Shown here: positions 9,171 through 18,641 of the stretch, in pieces
How positions within the stretch are numbered: the first letter of the stretch is position 1
Layout: each line of letters starts with the position of its first letter
Assembly: GCA_945878995.1 (NCBI GenBank)
Contig: CAMCUN010000002.1
Coordinates: 50,040-114,039 of the forward strand
Source: Polaromonas sp. YR568
GTDB taxonomy: Bacteria > Pseudomonadota > Gammaproteobacteria > Burkholderiales > Burkholderiaceae_C
Reading direction: 5' to 3'
Length of the DNA: 64,000 bases
The notes under the pieces: generated by a model
What the model was told of the DNA's origin: nothing
Seen by the model: only the letters and a program-made list of their open reading frames with translations
Databases searched by the model: none
Position numbers and translations under genes: made by a program

Positions 9171-10504
9171 AAATCACAATTTTTGGCACTGGTTACGTCG
9201 GTTTGGTCACGGGCGCGTGCCTGGCGGATGTCGGGCACAAGGTGCTGTGCATGGACCTCGATGAGGGCAAGATCGCCCGCCTCAAGCAAGGCCACATTCC
9301 CATTTGGGAGCCCGGCCTGGAGGCCATCGTCAGCCGCAACATGGCCGAGGGGCGCTTGCTGTTTTCCACCGACGCGGCCGAGGCCGTGGCGCATGCCGAC
9401 ATTCAGTTCATTGCCGTGGGCACGCCCCCTGGCGAAGACGGCTCGGCCGACCTGCAGTACGTGCTGGCGGTGGCCAAAAGCATTGCCAGCCACATGGGCG
9501 GCTACAAGCTCATCGTCAACAAATCCACCGTGCCCGTGGGCACGGCCGACAAGGTGAGCCAGCGCGTCAGCCAGGTGCTGGCCGAGCGCGCCCAGGCCCT
9601 TCCCTTTGACGTGGTCTCCAACCCTGAATTTCTCAAAGAAGGCTCGGCCGTGGCCGACTTTCAAAAGCCGGACCGCATCATTGTGGGCACCGAGTCGGCC
9701 CAGGCCAAGGCGCTGATGCAAGAGCTTTACGAGCCCTTCAACCGCAACCACCAGCGCACCTTGTTCCTGGACGTGAAAAGCGCCGAGCTCACCAAGTACG
9801 CCTCCAACGCCATGCTGGCCGCGCGCATCAGCTTCATGAACGAGTTGGCCAACCTGTCCGAGCTGTTGGGCGCCGACATCGAAGAGGTGCGCCGGGGCAT
9901 GGGCGCCGATCCGCGCATTGGCTACCAGTTCATCTACCCCGGCTGCGGCTATGGCGGCAGCTGCTTTCCCAAAGACGTGCGCGCGCTCGAGCGCATGGCC
10001 CAAGAGCAAGGCTACGAGGCGCAAATGATGAGCGCCATCGAGGCCATCAACAACCGCCAAAAACACCGCCTCTTTGACAAGCTCGCCGCGCAGCTGGGCG
10101 GCGTGGACAAGCTGCAAGGCCAAACCATAGCGCTGTGGGGCCTGGCTTTCAAGCCCAATACCGACGACATGCGCGAAGCCCCCAGCCGCACGCTGATGGA
10201 ATCACTCTGGCAAGCCGGCGCCCGCGTGCAGGCCTTTGACCCGGTGGCCATGGAAGAGACGCACAAGATCTACGGCGAGCGGGCCGACCTGCTGTTGGTC
10301 AAAGACAAATACGCCGCCTTGGCCGGCGCCCAAGCGCTGGTGATTTGCACCGAATGGCAGCAGTTCCGCGCGCCAGACTTTGAAGAGATGGCCACCCGCC
10401 TAGCCACCAAGACCATTGTGGACGGCCGCAACCTTTACTCGCCCGACAAGCTTCATGCCGAAGGCTGGACCTACCTGTCCATAGGGCGGCCTTCAGGTCT
10501 TTGA
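9167..10504 (+). CDS. ugd: UDP-glucose 6-dehydrogenase
   Basis: 445 residues, standard length. The N-terminal Rossmann motif is [18 protein letters not shown], the NAD domain continues through [13 protein letters not shown], and the catalytic cysteine is C266 in [15 protein letters not shown]. The C-terminal UDP-binding domain starts near [19 protein letters not shown]. It oxidises UDP-glucose to UDP-glucuronate with two NAD. Its start overlaps the epimerase stop by 4 nt and its stop overlaps the next gene, so it sits in a translationally coupled operon. Confidence 0.96.
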   Translation: MKITIFGTGYVGLVTGACLADVGHKVLCMDLDEGKIARLKQGHIPIWEPGLEAIVSRNMAEGRLLFSTDAAEAVAHADIQFIAVGTPPGEDGSADLQYVLAVAKSIASHMGGYKLIVNKSTVPVGTADKVSQRVSQVLAERAQALPFDVVSNPEFLKEGSAVADFQKPDRIIVGTESAQAKALMQELYEPFNRNHQRTLFLDVKSAELTKYASNAMLAARISFMNELANLSELLGADIEEVRRGMGADPRIGYQFIYPGCGYGGSCFPKDVRALERMAQEQGYEAQMMSAIEAINNRQKHRLFDKLAAQLGGVDKLQGQTIALWGLAFKPNTDDMREAPSRTLMESLWQAGARVQAFDPVAMEETHKIYGERADLLLVKDKYAALAGAQALVICTEWQQFRAPDFEEMATRLATKTIVDGRNLYSPDKLHAEGWTYLSIGRPSGL

Positions 10505-11481
10505 CAGCCCGCATGCCCGGCCTGCGCCCGCCTGACGACTCGGACAAGCCCAGGCCGGCGAGCTCTCGCCTGAAACAAGCGGTGCGCGTGGTGCTGCCGC
10601 TGGCTCTGCTGTGGCTGGCTTGGGAGTGGCTGCTCCAACACGCCGACCCTGCCCAGCTGTGGCAGCAGGCCAGCCGCTTGCCCGCCTGGGCTTGGCTGGC
10701 CGCGGGCTGCGCCCTGTTGGCAGGCCACAGCCTGCGCGCGGTGCGCCTGCAGCGCGAATGGCGGCACCTGCGGCCCGTGGGGCTGGCGCTGTGCTTGCGC
10801 TTGGTGCTCACGCACAACGCGGCGGTCATCTTGATGCCGCTGCGCTCGGGTGAAGCCGGCTACCTGTGGTTGGTCCAGCGCCACTGGGGCGTGGGCTGGC
10901 GCGAGTCGGGCATGAGCCTGTTGCGCTGGCGCCTGCAAGACGCAGCCGTGCTGGCGCTTTGGGCCTTGCTGCTCATGCTGCCTTGGAACCTGGCCGCCCG
11001 TGTGCTGCTGGTGCTGGCTGCCCTCACCGTGGTGGCGGTGTTGCAGCAGCCGCTGCTGGCCTGGCTGGCGCGCCGCAGCCAAGCAGGTGTTCAGCCCAGC
11101 CATTCGCGCCCGGCCGTGGCCAGCCACCTTGATGGCTGGCTGGCCAGCGCGGGCAACTGGACGCTCAAGGTGCTGGCCTTGGGCGCTTTGCTGCTGGCCC
11201 TGGCCGACCTGCCCGCCGGTGACGCCTTGCGCGCCGCCCTGGGCGGCGAACTTGCTGGCGTGCAGCCACTGCAAGGCCCTGCGGGCCTGGGCACCTACGA
11301 GGCAGGCGTGTGGCTGGCCTCGGGGGCGCAGGCGGCCGAGCAAGCCCGCGTGGTGGCGGCGGCACTGGCCGTACACGCCTTCAGCCTGGCAGTCGCCTTG
11401 GGCGCGGCGGCGCTGGCCCAGCTGATTCCCGCACCGCTGCCCGCCCACATGGACTCTATTGAACGAAAATCAGTGGGATGA
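10501..11481 (+). CDS. Lysylphosphatidylglycerol-synthase-TM-like (UPF0104/YbhN) membrane protein
   Basis: 326 residues from a TTG overlapping the ugd stop; the ATG at 10513 is an equally possible start. About seven or eight hydrophobic segments are separated by short basic loops, for example [30 protein letters not shown] and [14 protein letters not shown]. The motif [14 protein letters not shown] and the C-terminal [13 protein letters not shown] are typical of the flippase-like domain of the LPG-synthase TM family. Its place between nucleotide-sugar genes and a polyprenyl-phosphate glycosyltransferase suggests a lipid-linked sugar translocase or accessory role; this is inference. Its stop overlaps the next start by 4 nt. 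Confidence 0.7.
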   Translation: MTARMPGLRPPDDSDKPRPASSRLKQAVRVVLPLALLWLAWEWLLQHADPAQLWQQASRLPAWAWLAAGCALLAGHSLRAVRLQREWRHLRPVGLALCLRLVLTHNAAVILMPLRSGEAGYLWLVQRHWGVGWRESGMSLLRWRLQDAAVLALWALLLMLPWNLAARVLLVLAALTVVAVLQQPLLAWLARRSQAGVQPSHSRPAVASHLDGWLASAGNWTLKVLALGALLLALADLPAGDALRAALGGELAGVQPLQGPAGLGTYEAGVWLASGAQAAEQARVVAAALAVHAFSLAVALGAAALAQLIPAPLPAHMDSIERKSVG

Positions 11482-12524
11482 GCCCAGCCCCCACCTCCCT
11501 TGTCGATCTGCCCAGCAGCCAGACCCCTTCCACCCTGACCATGGCCGCACACCGCCTGTCGGTGGTGGTGCCCATGTACAACGAGGTGGACAACGCCACA
11601 CCCATGATTGACGCGGTGCAAGAGGCGCTGCACAGCTACCCCCATCCCTGGGAGCTGATCGTGGTGGACGACGGCAGCAGCGACGGCACGGGCGCGGCCT
11701 TGCGCCGCCATGCCAAGCAAGTGGGCCGCCATGTGCGCGTGCTCGAGCTGGCCCGCAACTTCAAGCAGACGGCGGCCATGCAAGCGGGCATTGATGCGGC
11801 CCGGGGCGACGTGATCGTGACCATGGACGGCGACCTGCAAAACGATCCGCAAGACATTCCCCGCATGGTGGCCCGCCTCTTGAATGAAGACCTGGACCTG
11901 GTGGCCGGCTGGCGCCACCAGCGGCAAGACGGGCTTTTCCTCCGCAAAGTGCCCTCGCGCATGGCCAACCGACTAATACGCAAGGTCAGCGGCCTGGCCT
12001 TTCAAGACCTGGGCTGCAGCCTCAAGGTGTTTCGCGGGGATGTGCTCAGGCAAATTCGGCTGTACGGCGAGATGCACCGCTTTATTCCGGCCTGGCTGGC
12101 CACCGTGACCAGCCCCTCGCGCATGGCCGAAGAGCCCGTCAACCACCGGGCCCGCCACGCGGGCGAGTCCAAGTACGGCATCAGCCGCACCTTCCGCGTC
12201 ATCGTCGACTTGTTGGCCGTGCATTTTTTCCTGCGCTTTGGCACCCGGCCCGGCCACTTTTTTGGCGGTCTGGGGCTGACGGTGTTTTTTGTGGGCAGCC
12301 TGATGCTGGCCTACCTGGGCGTACTCAAGCTGCTGGGCGAGTCCATTGGCAACCGGCCGCTGCTGGCCTTGGCTTTTTTCTTGGTGATGGGCGGCTTGCA
12401 GCTGCTGACCACCGGCGTGTTGGCCGAGCTGCTGATGCGCGTGTACTACGACGGCGGCCACGCCAGGCCCTACCACACGCGCTTGGAATCTGATGTATCG
12501 GGCAGCGGCACCTGGCATGAGTGA
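11478..12524 (+). CDS. Polyprenyl-phosphate glycosyltransferase, GT2 (ArnC/RgtE/DPM1-like)
   Basis: 348 residues. After a short N-terminal extension, the GT-A fold begins at LSVVVPMYNEVDNATPMI, with ELIVVDDGSSDGTG, the metal-binding MDGDLQNDPQDIPRM (DxD-like) and GCSLKVFRGDVL. Two C-terminal transmembrane helices follow (GGLGLTVFFVGSLMLAYLGVL and ALAFFLVMGGLQLLTTGVLAELL). Enzymes of this architecture load a sugar from a UDP-sugar onto undecaprenyl or dolichyl phosphate at the inner membrane. The UDP-uronate genes upstream suggest a uronic acid as the sugar. It overlaps both neighbours, by 4 nt upstream and 8 nt downstream. Confidence 0.85.
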   Translation: MSPAPTSLVDLPSSQTPSTLTMAAHRLSVVVPMYNEVDNATPMIDAVQEALHSYPHPWELIVVDDGSSDGTGAALRRHAKQVGRHVRVLELARNFKQTAAMQAGIDAARGDVIVTMDGDLQNDPQDIPRMVARLLNEDLDLVAGWRHQRQDGLFLRKVPSRMANRLIRKVSGLAFQDLGCSLKVFRGDVLRQIRLYGEMHRFIPAWLATVTSPSRMAEEPVNHRARHAGESKYGISRTFRVIVDLLAVHFFLRFGTRPGHFFGGLGLTVFFVGSLMLAYLGVLKLLGESIGNRPLLALAFFLVMGGLQLLTTGVLAELLMRVYYDGGHARPYHTRLESDVSGSGTWHE

Positions 12525-14028
12525 GTTGACCCAGGGGGGCGCAAGCGGCCGCTTGGCGCCCCTGCTTTTCACGGCCTTGGCCGCTATCGTGCTGGTGCGC
12601 GCAGGCGTGATGCTGGCCAGCGGCGCGGGCCTGCATGTGGACGAGGCGCAGTACTGGGACTGGTCGCGGCACCTGGCCTGGGGCTACTGGTCCAAGCCAC
12701 CGGCCATTGCCGGCTTGATTGCCGCGTCCACCGCGCTTGCGAGCGAGAGCGTCCTTGGCGTGCGCCTGCTGTGCATGCTGGCGTGGGGCCTGGCCTCTGG
12801 CGTGCTGGGCTGGCTGGCCTGGGACATGGCCGGGCGCGGCGCTGCAGGCCAGCGTGCGGGCCTGTGGTCGGCCTTGCTGCTGGCCGGCACGCCTGCCGCG
12901 GGCATATTGGGCATGGCCGCCACCACCGACGCCCCGCTCATGCTGGCCTGGGCCGCTTGCATGGCACTGACTTGGCGCGCGCTCACCACCCCGGCAGGCG
13001 CCAGCCCCCTGCCGTGGTGGCTGCTGGCGGGCGTGGTGCTGGGCCTGGGCCTGCTGAGCAAATACACCATGGCCGCCCTGGGCGCGAGCTGGGCGCTGAT
13101 TTTTCTGCTCCACTGGCGCCGCCATGGCTTAGGGCTGGTGCTGGCGGGCGGGGTGGCGCTGGCAGTGTTCAGCCCCAATTTATTCTGGAACGCCGCCCAC
13201 GGCTGGCCCACGCTGGGCCACACGGCCGAGATCACGGTGGCTGCTGCCACTCCGGCCAGCGGCAAACTGGCCTCGGTGGCTGAATTTATGGCCGGGCAGC
13301 TGGTCATGCTGGGGCCGGTGGGCCTGGTGATTGGCGTGCTGGTCTGGCGCCGCAGGCGTTTGGCGACAGCAGCGCTCCCAAGCGGGTCAGCTGTGTCACC
13401 CCTGAGCTTTGCCTGGATGTTTGCGCTGCCCCTGCTGCTGGTGGCGCTGGCCCAATCCATCAACGCCCGCGCCTTTTTGAACTGGACCGCGCCCGCCCTG
13501 CTGGGCCTGTGCCTGGCGCTGGGCTTGCTCGCCAGCAGCAGGCTGGGGCTGCGCGCCTTGGTGGTCAGCACGGTGGTGGCGGTGGCGGTGCCTGCGGCTT
13601 TGTCGCTGGCCAGCCTGTCAGAGCAAGTGCGGCAAAGCGCCCAGAAAGGCTCGCCACACATGGACCTGTGGGCCCGCATGCGCGGCTGGGAGCAAGTGTT
13701 TGGTGCCCTGGCACCTGCGCTGGCCCAGCATCCCGGCTTGCCCGTGGCCGCCAGTGCGCGCGACTTGGTGGTGCAAGCGCGCTATGCCTGGCGGGATCAA
13801 GCGCGCCAAGTGATGGCCTGGCCCCGCTCAGGCAAACCGCGCAACCATTACGAACAGTTTGAGCCGCTGTGGACCACGGGCCAGATCCAGCCCCCGGCAG
13901 TTTTGGTCATCTCCGAAGGCGAGCCCGACACCGAGCTCAAACAGGCTTATCCGCACTGGCAGCGCCTGGAGCAAGCCCGCTCGGGCCGCTTGAATCTGCA
14001 ACTGTGGCGTGCCAGCTTGGCGCCCTGA
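12517..14028 (+). CDS. ArnT/PMT-like membrane glycosyltransferase (GT39/GT83)
   Basis: 503-residue multi-pass membrane protein. The first periplasmic loop has the family motif LHVDEAQYWDWSRHLAWGYWSKPPAIAG with the catalytic Asp-Glu pair, matching ArnT-type transferases. About ten to twelve hydrophobic helices follow and a small periplasmic C-terminal domain closes the protein. Such enzymes move a sugar from a polyprenyl-phosphate donor onto lipid A or another acceptor in the periplasm. I chose the ATG giving MSELTQGG, which overlaps the preceding gene by 8 nt. The acceptor cannot be read from the sequence. Confidence 0.83.
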   Translation: MSELTQGGASGRLAPLLFTALAAIVLVRAGVMLASGAGLHVDEAQYWDWSRHLAWGYWSKPPAIAGLIAASTALASESVLGVRLLCMLAWGLASGVLGWLAWDMAGRGAAGQRAGLWSALLLAGTPAAGILGMAATTDAPLMLAWAACMALTWRALTTPAGASPLPWWLLAGVVLGLGLLSKYTMAALGASWALIFLLHWRRHGLGLVLAGGVALAVFSPNLFWNAAHGWPTLGHTAEITVAAATPASGKLASVAEFMAGQLVMLGPVGLVIGVLVWRRRRLATAALPSGSAVSPLSFAWMFALPLLLVALAQSINARAFLNWTAPALLGLCLALGLLASSRLGLRALVVSTVVAVAVPAALSLASLSEQVRQSAQKGSPHMDLWARMRGWEQVFGALAPALAQHPGLPVAASARDLVVQARYAWRDQARQVMAWPRSGKPRNHYEQFEPLWTTGQIQPPAVLVISEGEPDTELKQAYPHWQRLEQARSGRLNLQLWRASLAP

Positions 14029-14050
14029 CACGATTCAATTTGACCCAGCC

Positions 14051-14779
14051 ATGCCCATGCACCTGAAAACCCGCCACCAGGAGTACCTGGCCCTGGCTCT
14101 CGTGGCCGCTCTGGCCACCGTGGTGTTTGAAGTCTGGCCCCGGTTGGACCTGGCCGTGAGCGGTTATTTTTTTGAGGGCAAGGCCTTTGTGGGCCACCAA
14201 TGGGCCTGGGCCCAGCTTCTCTACCTTGGCGTGCCACCAGGGGGCAGCGCTTTGGTGGTGCTGGCGCTGGTGATGGCCGTGCTGCCTGGGCTGGGCCCTT
14301 GGGGGCGGCGCCTTGTCAAGCCCTGGCTGCACAGGCGCGCCATCGCCAGCTTGGTGGTGGTGGTGCTGGGCGTGGGCCTGGTGGTGCACACGGCCCTCAA
14401 AGACAACTGGGGCCGGCCGCGTCCCGTGCATGTGCAGGACTTCGGTGGCTCCAAGATCTACCAGGCACCGCTGCAGCACTCCACGCAATGCGATCGCAAC
14501 TGCTCGTTTGTCAGCGGCCATGCAGCGGCTGGCTTTGCGTTGATGGCGCTGGGCCTGTTCGGCAGCCGCCGCACCCGCTGGCGCTGGTGGGGCATCAGCT
14601 TGGCCGCAGGCAGCGCCATCGGTCTGTCGCGCATCGTGCAAGGCGGCCATTTTTTCAGCGACATCGTGTTTTGCATGCTGGTGATCTGGCTGGTAAGCGT
14701 GCTGGTGCGCGCGCTGTGGCTGCGCGTGGCCGCCTTCAGGCGGCAGACCCGCCGGCGCCGGAGCGCCTTGCCCGCCTGA
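14051..14779 (+). CDS. PAP2-family membrane phosphatase
   Basis: 242 residues with several transmembrane helices. The three PAP2 phosphatase motifs are visible: KDNWGRPRP (KX6RP), SFVSGHAAAGF (SGH) and SRIVQGGHFFSDIV (SRX5HX3D). Candidates for the substrate are the lipid A 1- or 4'-phosphate (LpxE/LpxF-like) or undecaprenyl pyrophosphate. It is the last gene of the envelope-sugar cluster, 22 bp after the GT39 gene, which favours a lipid A phosphate. A longer start at 14009 would overlap the previous gene and adds unrelated residues; MPMHLKTRHQEYLALAL is preferred. Confidence 0.85.
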   Translation: MPMHLKTRHQEYLALALVAALATVVFEVWPRLDLAVSGYFFEGKAFVGHQWAWAQLLYLGVPPGGSALVVLALVMAVLPGLGPWGRRLVKPWLHRRAIASLVVVVLGVGLVVHTALKDNWGRPRPVHVQDFGGSKIYQAPLQHSTQCDRNCSFVSGHAAAGFALMALGLFGSRRTRWRWWGISLAAGSAIGLSRIVQGGHFFSDIVFCMLVIWLVSVLVRALWLRVAAFRRQTRRRRSALPA

Positions 14780-14783
14780 AGTT

Positions 14784-15401
14784 TTACTTGATGAGCGCCT
14801 GCGCCTGCTTGAAAGCCGGGTGTTCGGCGCTGCGCAGCCACTCAAACACCACCATCTCGGTGGTCACCAGTTCGGCGCCGGCGCCGGCCAGGCGGTCAAA
14901 GGCGGCGTCGCGGTTGCGCTCGCTGCGCGAACCGCAGGCGTCGGTCACCACCCACACCTCAAACTCTTCTTGCAAAAGCTCCAGCGCGGTTTGCATCAGG
15001 CAAACGTGCGCCTCGCAGCCGGCCAAGACAATAGCGCTGCGCCCTTCTTCTTGCTCGGCTTGGGGCTTTTGCAAGTGGCGCGGCAAGCTGCGGGCGTTGC
15101 CTGCGGGCTTGCGCACAGGCGGGCGCAGCCAGTCGGCCAGGCCATCGGCCACGGCGCTGAAATGCATTTTGTCCAGTTGCTTGGCGCCCGCCGCCGCCAG
15201 CACGGCCTGCAGCTCAGGGGCTTGTCCGCCCAGCTTGGCGGGGTTTTGGGCGGTGGCCATGAGCGGCACATGCATGAGCTGGGCCAGTTGCGCCAGGCGC
15301 ACGGCATTGGCCAGCACGGCCGCGCCCTCGTGGATGGCGGGCATCAGGCGCACTTGGTAGTCCACCAACACCAATTGGGAGTCGTCCACATCGAGCAGCA
15401 T
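14784..15401 (-). CDS. Isochorismatase-family cysteine hydrolase
   Basis: 205 residues. The family triad is visible: Asp in VLVDYQVRLMPAI near residue 14, Lys in QLDKMHFSAVADG and Cys in VLAGCEAHVCLMQTALELL, followed by VVTDACGSRSERNRDAAF. The YcaC-like group of hydrolases acts on small amides or esters; the substrate here is unknown. It converges with the PAP2 gene, with only 4 bp between the two stops, and is divergent from the glyoxalase gene. A low-complexity insertion (LPRHLQKPQAEQEEG) interrupts the middle of the fold and is longer than I expect. Confidence 0.8.
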   Translation of the reverse strand: MLLDVDDSQLVLVDYQVRLMPAIHEGAAVLANAVRLAQLAQLMHVPLMATAQNPAKLGGQAPELQAVLAAAGAKQLDKMHFSAVADGLADWLRPPVRKPAGNARSLPRHLQKPQAEQEEGRSAIVLAGCEAHVCLMQTALELLQEEFEVWVVTDACGSRSERNRDAAFDRLAGAGAELVTTEMVVFEWLRSAEHPAFKQAQALIK

Positions 15402-15607
15402 CTTGGTTGTCCTGAAAGCGGGTTGCAGCAGATCCCCTGGGGACCACCACGCTGGCGCGCGGTGCGGCGACTATAAGCGCTCAGCACATGCTGGAAGTGG
15501 CCAAACCGACAAGCCAAACCCCTCGCCTGGTCGGCAGAAAGGGCGCCGCACGCACGCGGGGCTTTCTACAATGGTCTGATGTTCAACACAACAGGGCGGA
15601 GAACCTC

Positions 15608-16399
15608 ATGATCGTCGAGCGAATCTGGGTGGGCAATGCCCTGCGCAACTACAACTACCTGCTGGCCTGCCCAGACACCGGCGAGGCCCTGGCCATTGAC
15701 CCGCTGGACCATGAAAAGGTGCTGGGCACGGCCAAAGCCCGCGGCTGGCAGATCACGCAAATTCTCAACACCCACGAGCACCACGACCACATTGGCGGCA
15801 ACACCGCCGTGGTGGAGGCCACAGGCGCCAAGCTCATTGCGCACCACAAGGCCAAGGGCAAGATCCCCGGCGTAGACCGGGGCGTGGGCGCAGGCGATGT
15901 TATCAAGCTGGGCCGCCACATTGAGCTCGAATGCCTGGACACCCCGGGCCACACCCTCTGCCACATTTGCCTGTGCGCCCACGCGGAAGAACCCGCCCTG
16001 TTTTCAGGCGACACCTTGTTCAACGCGGGCGCGGGCAATGTGCACAACGGCGGCAACGTGGACGAGCTTTACAACACCTTCAGCCAGCAAATCGCCCGCC
16101 TGCCCGACCAAACGCGCCTTTTTGCTGGCCACGACTACCTGGCCACCAACCTCCAATTCACCCTGGCCCGCGAGCCCGACAACGCGGCCGCCCAAGCCCT
16201 GCTGCCCCTGGCGCAAGCCCAAGACGGCGCTCAAGCGCCTGTCACCACGCTGGGCCAAGAGCGCCAGCACAACAGCTTCATGCGCCTGCAAAGCCCCAGC
16301 CTGATCGCCATCCTCAGGCAAGAGTTCCCCGACTTGCCCGAGCAGCCCGATGAGCGCACGGTGTTCACCAAACTGCGGGAATTGCGCAACCGCTGGTGA
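15608..16399 (+). CDS. gloB: Hydroxyacylglutathione hydrolase (glyoxalase II)
   Basis: 263-residue metallo-beta-lactamase-fold hydrolase. The metal-binding motif is THEHHDHIGGN (HxHxDH) near residue 57, with further ligands in DTPGHTLCHIC, FSGDTLFNAG and LFAGHDYL. The C-terminal glyoxalase II domain is present (RQHNSFMRLQSP, ERTVFTKLRELRNRW). It would hydrolyse S-lactoylglutathione to lactate and glutathione. The ATG giving MIVERIWVGNALRNYNYLL is chosen over an upstream extension because it matches the family start. Confidence 0.9.
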   Translation: MIVERIWVGNALRNYNYLLACPDTGEALAIDPLDHEKVLGTAKARGWQITQILNTHEHHDHIGGNTAVVEATGAKLIAHHKAKGKIPGVDRGVGAGDVIKLGRHIELECLDTPGHTLCHICLCAHAEEPALFSGDTLFNAGAGNVHNGGNVDELYNTFSQQIARLPDQTRLFAGHDYLATNLQFTLAREPDNAAAQALLPLAQAQDGAQAPVTTLGQERQHNSFMRLQSPSLIAILRQEFPDLPEQPDERTVFTKLRELRNRW

Positions 16400-16509
16400 G
16401 GCAAAGGGCCGGTCAAGGATTGGCACATGGACTGGCTTGGCGTGCGCCCTGTTGAGCCGCACAATGGATCTGTGAACGCAGCCCAAACCGAGCCTACTGG
16501 GGGAACGCT

Positions 16510-18618
16510 ATGAACACCTCATCTCGGGACTTTGCCGAGCACCACATGCACACCGTGCTGGCCCGCTTGGCGGGGCCAGGTGCAATGCCCCGGGCCGACC
16601 AGCTGGACGCGGTGCACGCCGTGCTGCAACCGGCCTCGCGCGTGCTGGTGGTGCAAGCCACGGGCTGGGGCAAGTCGGCGGTGTACTGGGCGGCCACGCA
16701 CGCCATTCGCAGCACGGGCGCTGGCCCCACGCTGGTGGTCTCGCCGCTCTTGGCATTGATGCGCGACCAAGTCAGCGCCGCCGAGCGGGCGGGCCTGAAG
16801 GCGGCCACCGTCAACTCCACCAACATCGAAGACTGGGATGAGGTGTTTGAGCGGCTGGACCAAGACGCCATAGACGTGCTCTTGGTCTCGCCCGAACGCC
16901 TGGGCAACCCCCGCTTTGCCGCGCGCCTGGGCGCCTTGCTGGCCAAAGTGGGCCTGATCGTGATCGACGAGGCGCATTGCATCAGCGACTGGGGCTTTGA
17001 CTTCAGACCCGACTACCAGCGGCTGGCGCGGGCGCTGCTCTCCACGCCCACGGCCAGCGTGCTGGCCACCACGGCCACGGCCAACCAGCGGGTCACCCAA
17101 GACATTGGCAAGCAGTTGGGCGAAAGCACCCTGACCTTTCGCGGCACGCTGGCGCGCACCTCGCTCACGCTGTCGGTGGTGCCCGGTTTGTCCCCGTTGG
17201 AGCGCTACGCCTGGATGGCAGGCGCCCTGGAACAACTCCCCGGCTCGGGCATTGTCTATGTGCTGACGGTGGCCGAAGCCGAGCGCTTGACAGCGTTTTT
17301 GCGCAGCTGCGGCCACGCCGTTGAGGCCTACACCGGGCAGACCGACGCCGACACCCGCTTGCAGGTGGAAGAGCGCTTGCGCCACAACCAGGTCAAGGCG
17401 GTGGTGGCCACCTCGGCACTGGGCATGGGTTACGACAAGCCAGACCTGGGGTTTTGCGTGCACGTGGGCTCGCCCGCCACCCCGGTGGCCTATTACCAGC
17501 AGGTGGGCCGGGCCGGGCGTGCGGTGGCGCATGCCGAAGGCGTGTTGCTGCCGTCTGATGCCGACGAGCGCATTTGGGACTACTTTGCCACCGCCTCCAT
17601 CCCCGATGCAGGCACAGCAGCCAAGGTGCTGCGCAGCTTAGAAAGCCAGGCACGCAGCCTGCTCGACATCGAAGCCGACACAGGCACCCGCCGAGGTCGG
17701 CTGGAAGCGCTTTTGAAAATCTTGGCCGTGGAAGGCGTGGTCGACAAAGAAGGGGCCGCCTGGCGCGCTACGGGTCTGCCCTATGTGCACGACAGCGCCA
17801 AATGGACGGCGCTGGCCCAGGTGCGCCAGCAAGAGGCGGGCATCATGCGCCAGTACGCGCAAGGCCAGGGCTGCCTCATGGCCTACTTGCAAACGGCGCT
17901 GGACGATCCCGCGCCCGCGCCTTGCGGGCGCTGCTCGGTGTGCACCGGCGCCCTGCCTTTTCCAGGACTGGCGCCCACACCCGACAAGCTTCTGGCCGCC
18001 CGCGACTTTTTGCGCGGCATGGACGTGGAGATTGAGCCGCGCAAACGCTGGCCCGCTGGGGTCTCGCGCAAGGGGGGCATTCGCGGCTTTGAGGCCGGGC
18101 GGGCCGTGGCCTTTGCCGATGACCCGGGCTGGGTCCATGAGCTGCAGGCTTTGCGGCGGCACGCCCGCAGCGCTGGCGATGGCTTGGCACATGATCAAGC
18201 GCTGGGCGCTGACACCAGCCCCATCCCCGAAGCCCTGCTGGCCGGCGCCCTCGCCACCTTGGGCCGCTGGTCCAAAAGCTGGCCGGCTCGGCCGGTGTGC
18301 GTGGTGCCTCTGCCGGCCCAGCACATGGCGGCCAACTTGCACCTGGCCGCCCACATTGCCCGCAAAGGCCGCTTGCCTTTGCACGAGGTGTTCAGCTGGC
18401 AGGGCGGCACAGCGCCCGATGACACCGCGTCCACCCCCGTGGTGGCCCATCTTGAACAATCCATCGTCCTGTCGCCTGACGCGCAGCTTCCCGCCGGGCC
18501 AGTGCTTTTGGTGGGCATCGACGCCCGCACCCGCTGGACGGCCACGGTGGCGGCGGCACTGCTGCGTGAGCGCGGTGCAGATCAGGTGCTGCTGCTGGTG
18601 CTGCACTTGCAGGCGTGA
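16510..18618 (+). CDS. RecQ-family ATP-dependent DNA helicase with extra C-terminal domain
   Basis: 702 residues. Superfamily 2 motifs occur in order: I ATGWGKSAVYW, Ia SPLLALMRDQ, II DEAHCISDWGFDFRPDY, III ATTATA, V/VI SALGMGYDKPDL and YYQQVGRAGR. Clustered cysteines (CLMAYLQTALDDPAPAPCGRCSVC) form the RecQ zinc site. The HRDC domain is absent. The last 110 residues (RPVCVVPLPAQHMAANLHLAAHIARKG and GPVLLVGIDARTRWTATVAAALLRERGADQVLLLVL) look like a phosphoribosyltransferase fold such as ComF. It acts in DNA repair or recombination; the role of the tail is unknown. Confidence 0.88.
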   Translation: MNTSSRDFAEHHMHTVLARLAGPGAMPRADQLDAVHAVLQPASRVLVVQATGWGKSAVYWAATHAIRSTGAGPTLVVSPLLALMRDQVSAAERAGLKAATVNSTNIEDWDEVFERLDQDAIDVLLVSPERLGNPRFAARLGALLAKVGLIVIDEAHCISDWGFDFRPDYQRLARALLSTPTASVLATTATANQRVTQDIGKQLGESTLTFRGTLARTSLTLSVVPGLSPLERYAWMAGALEQLPGSGIVYVLTVAEAERLTAFLRSCGHAVEAYTGQTDADTRLQVEERLRHNQVKAVVATSALGMGYDKPDLGFCVHVGSPATPVAYYQQVGRAGRAVAHAEGVLLPSDADERIWDYFATASIPDAGTAAKVLRSLESQARSLLDIEADTGTRRGRLEALLKILAVEGVVDKEGAAWRATGLPYVHDSAKWTALAQVRQQEAGIMRQYAQGQGCLMAYLQTALDDPAPAPCGRCSVCTGALPFPGLAPTPDKLLAARDFLRGMDVEIEPRKRWPAGVSRKGGIRGFEAGRAVAFADDPGWVHELQALRRHARSAGDGLAHDQALGADTSPIPEALLAGALATLGRWSKSWPARPVCVVPLPAQHMAANLHLAAHIARKGRLPLHEVFSWQGGTAPDDTASTPVVAHLEQSIVLSPDAQLPAGPVLLVGIDARTRWTATVAAALLRERGADQVLLLVLHLQA

Positions 18619-18641
18619 GCATGAGCCTGAAACTGAACACT

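Noticed and set aside
10501..10515. TTG at 10501 as the certain start of the UPF0104-like gene
   Set aside because: It overlaps the ugd stop attractively, but the ATG at 10513 is equally possible and I could not decide between them.
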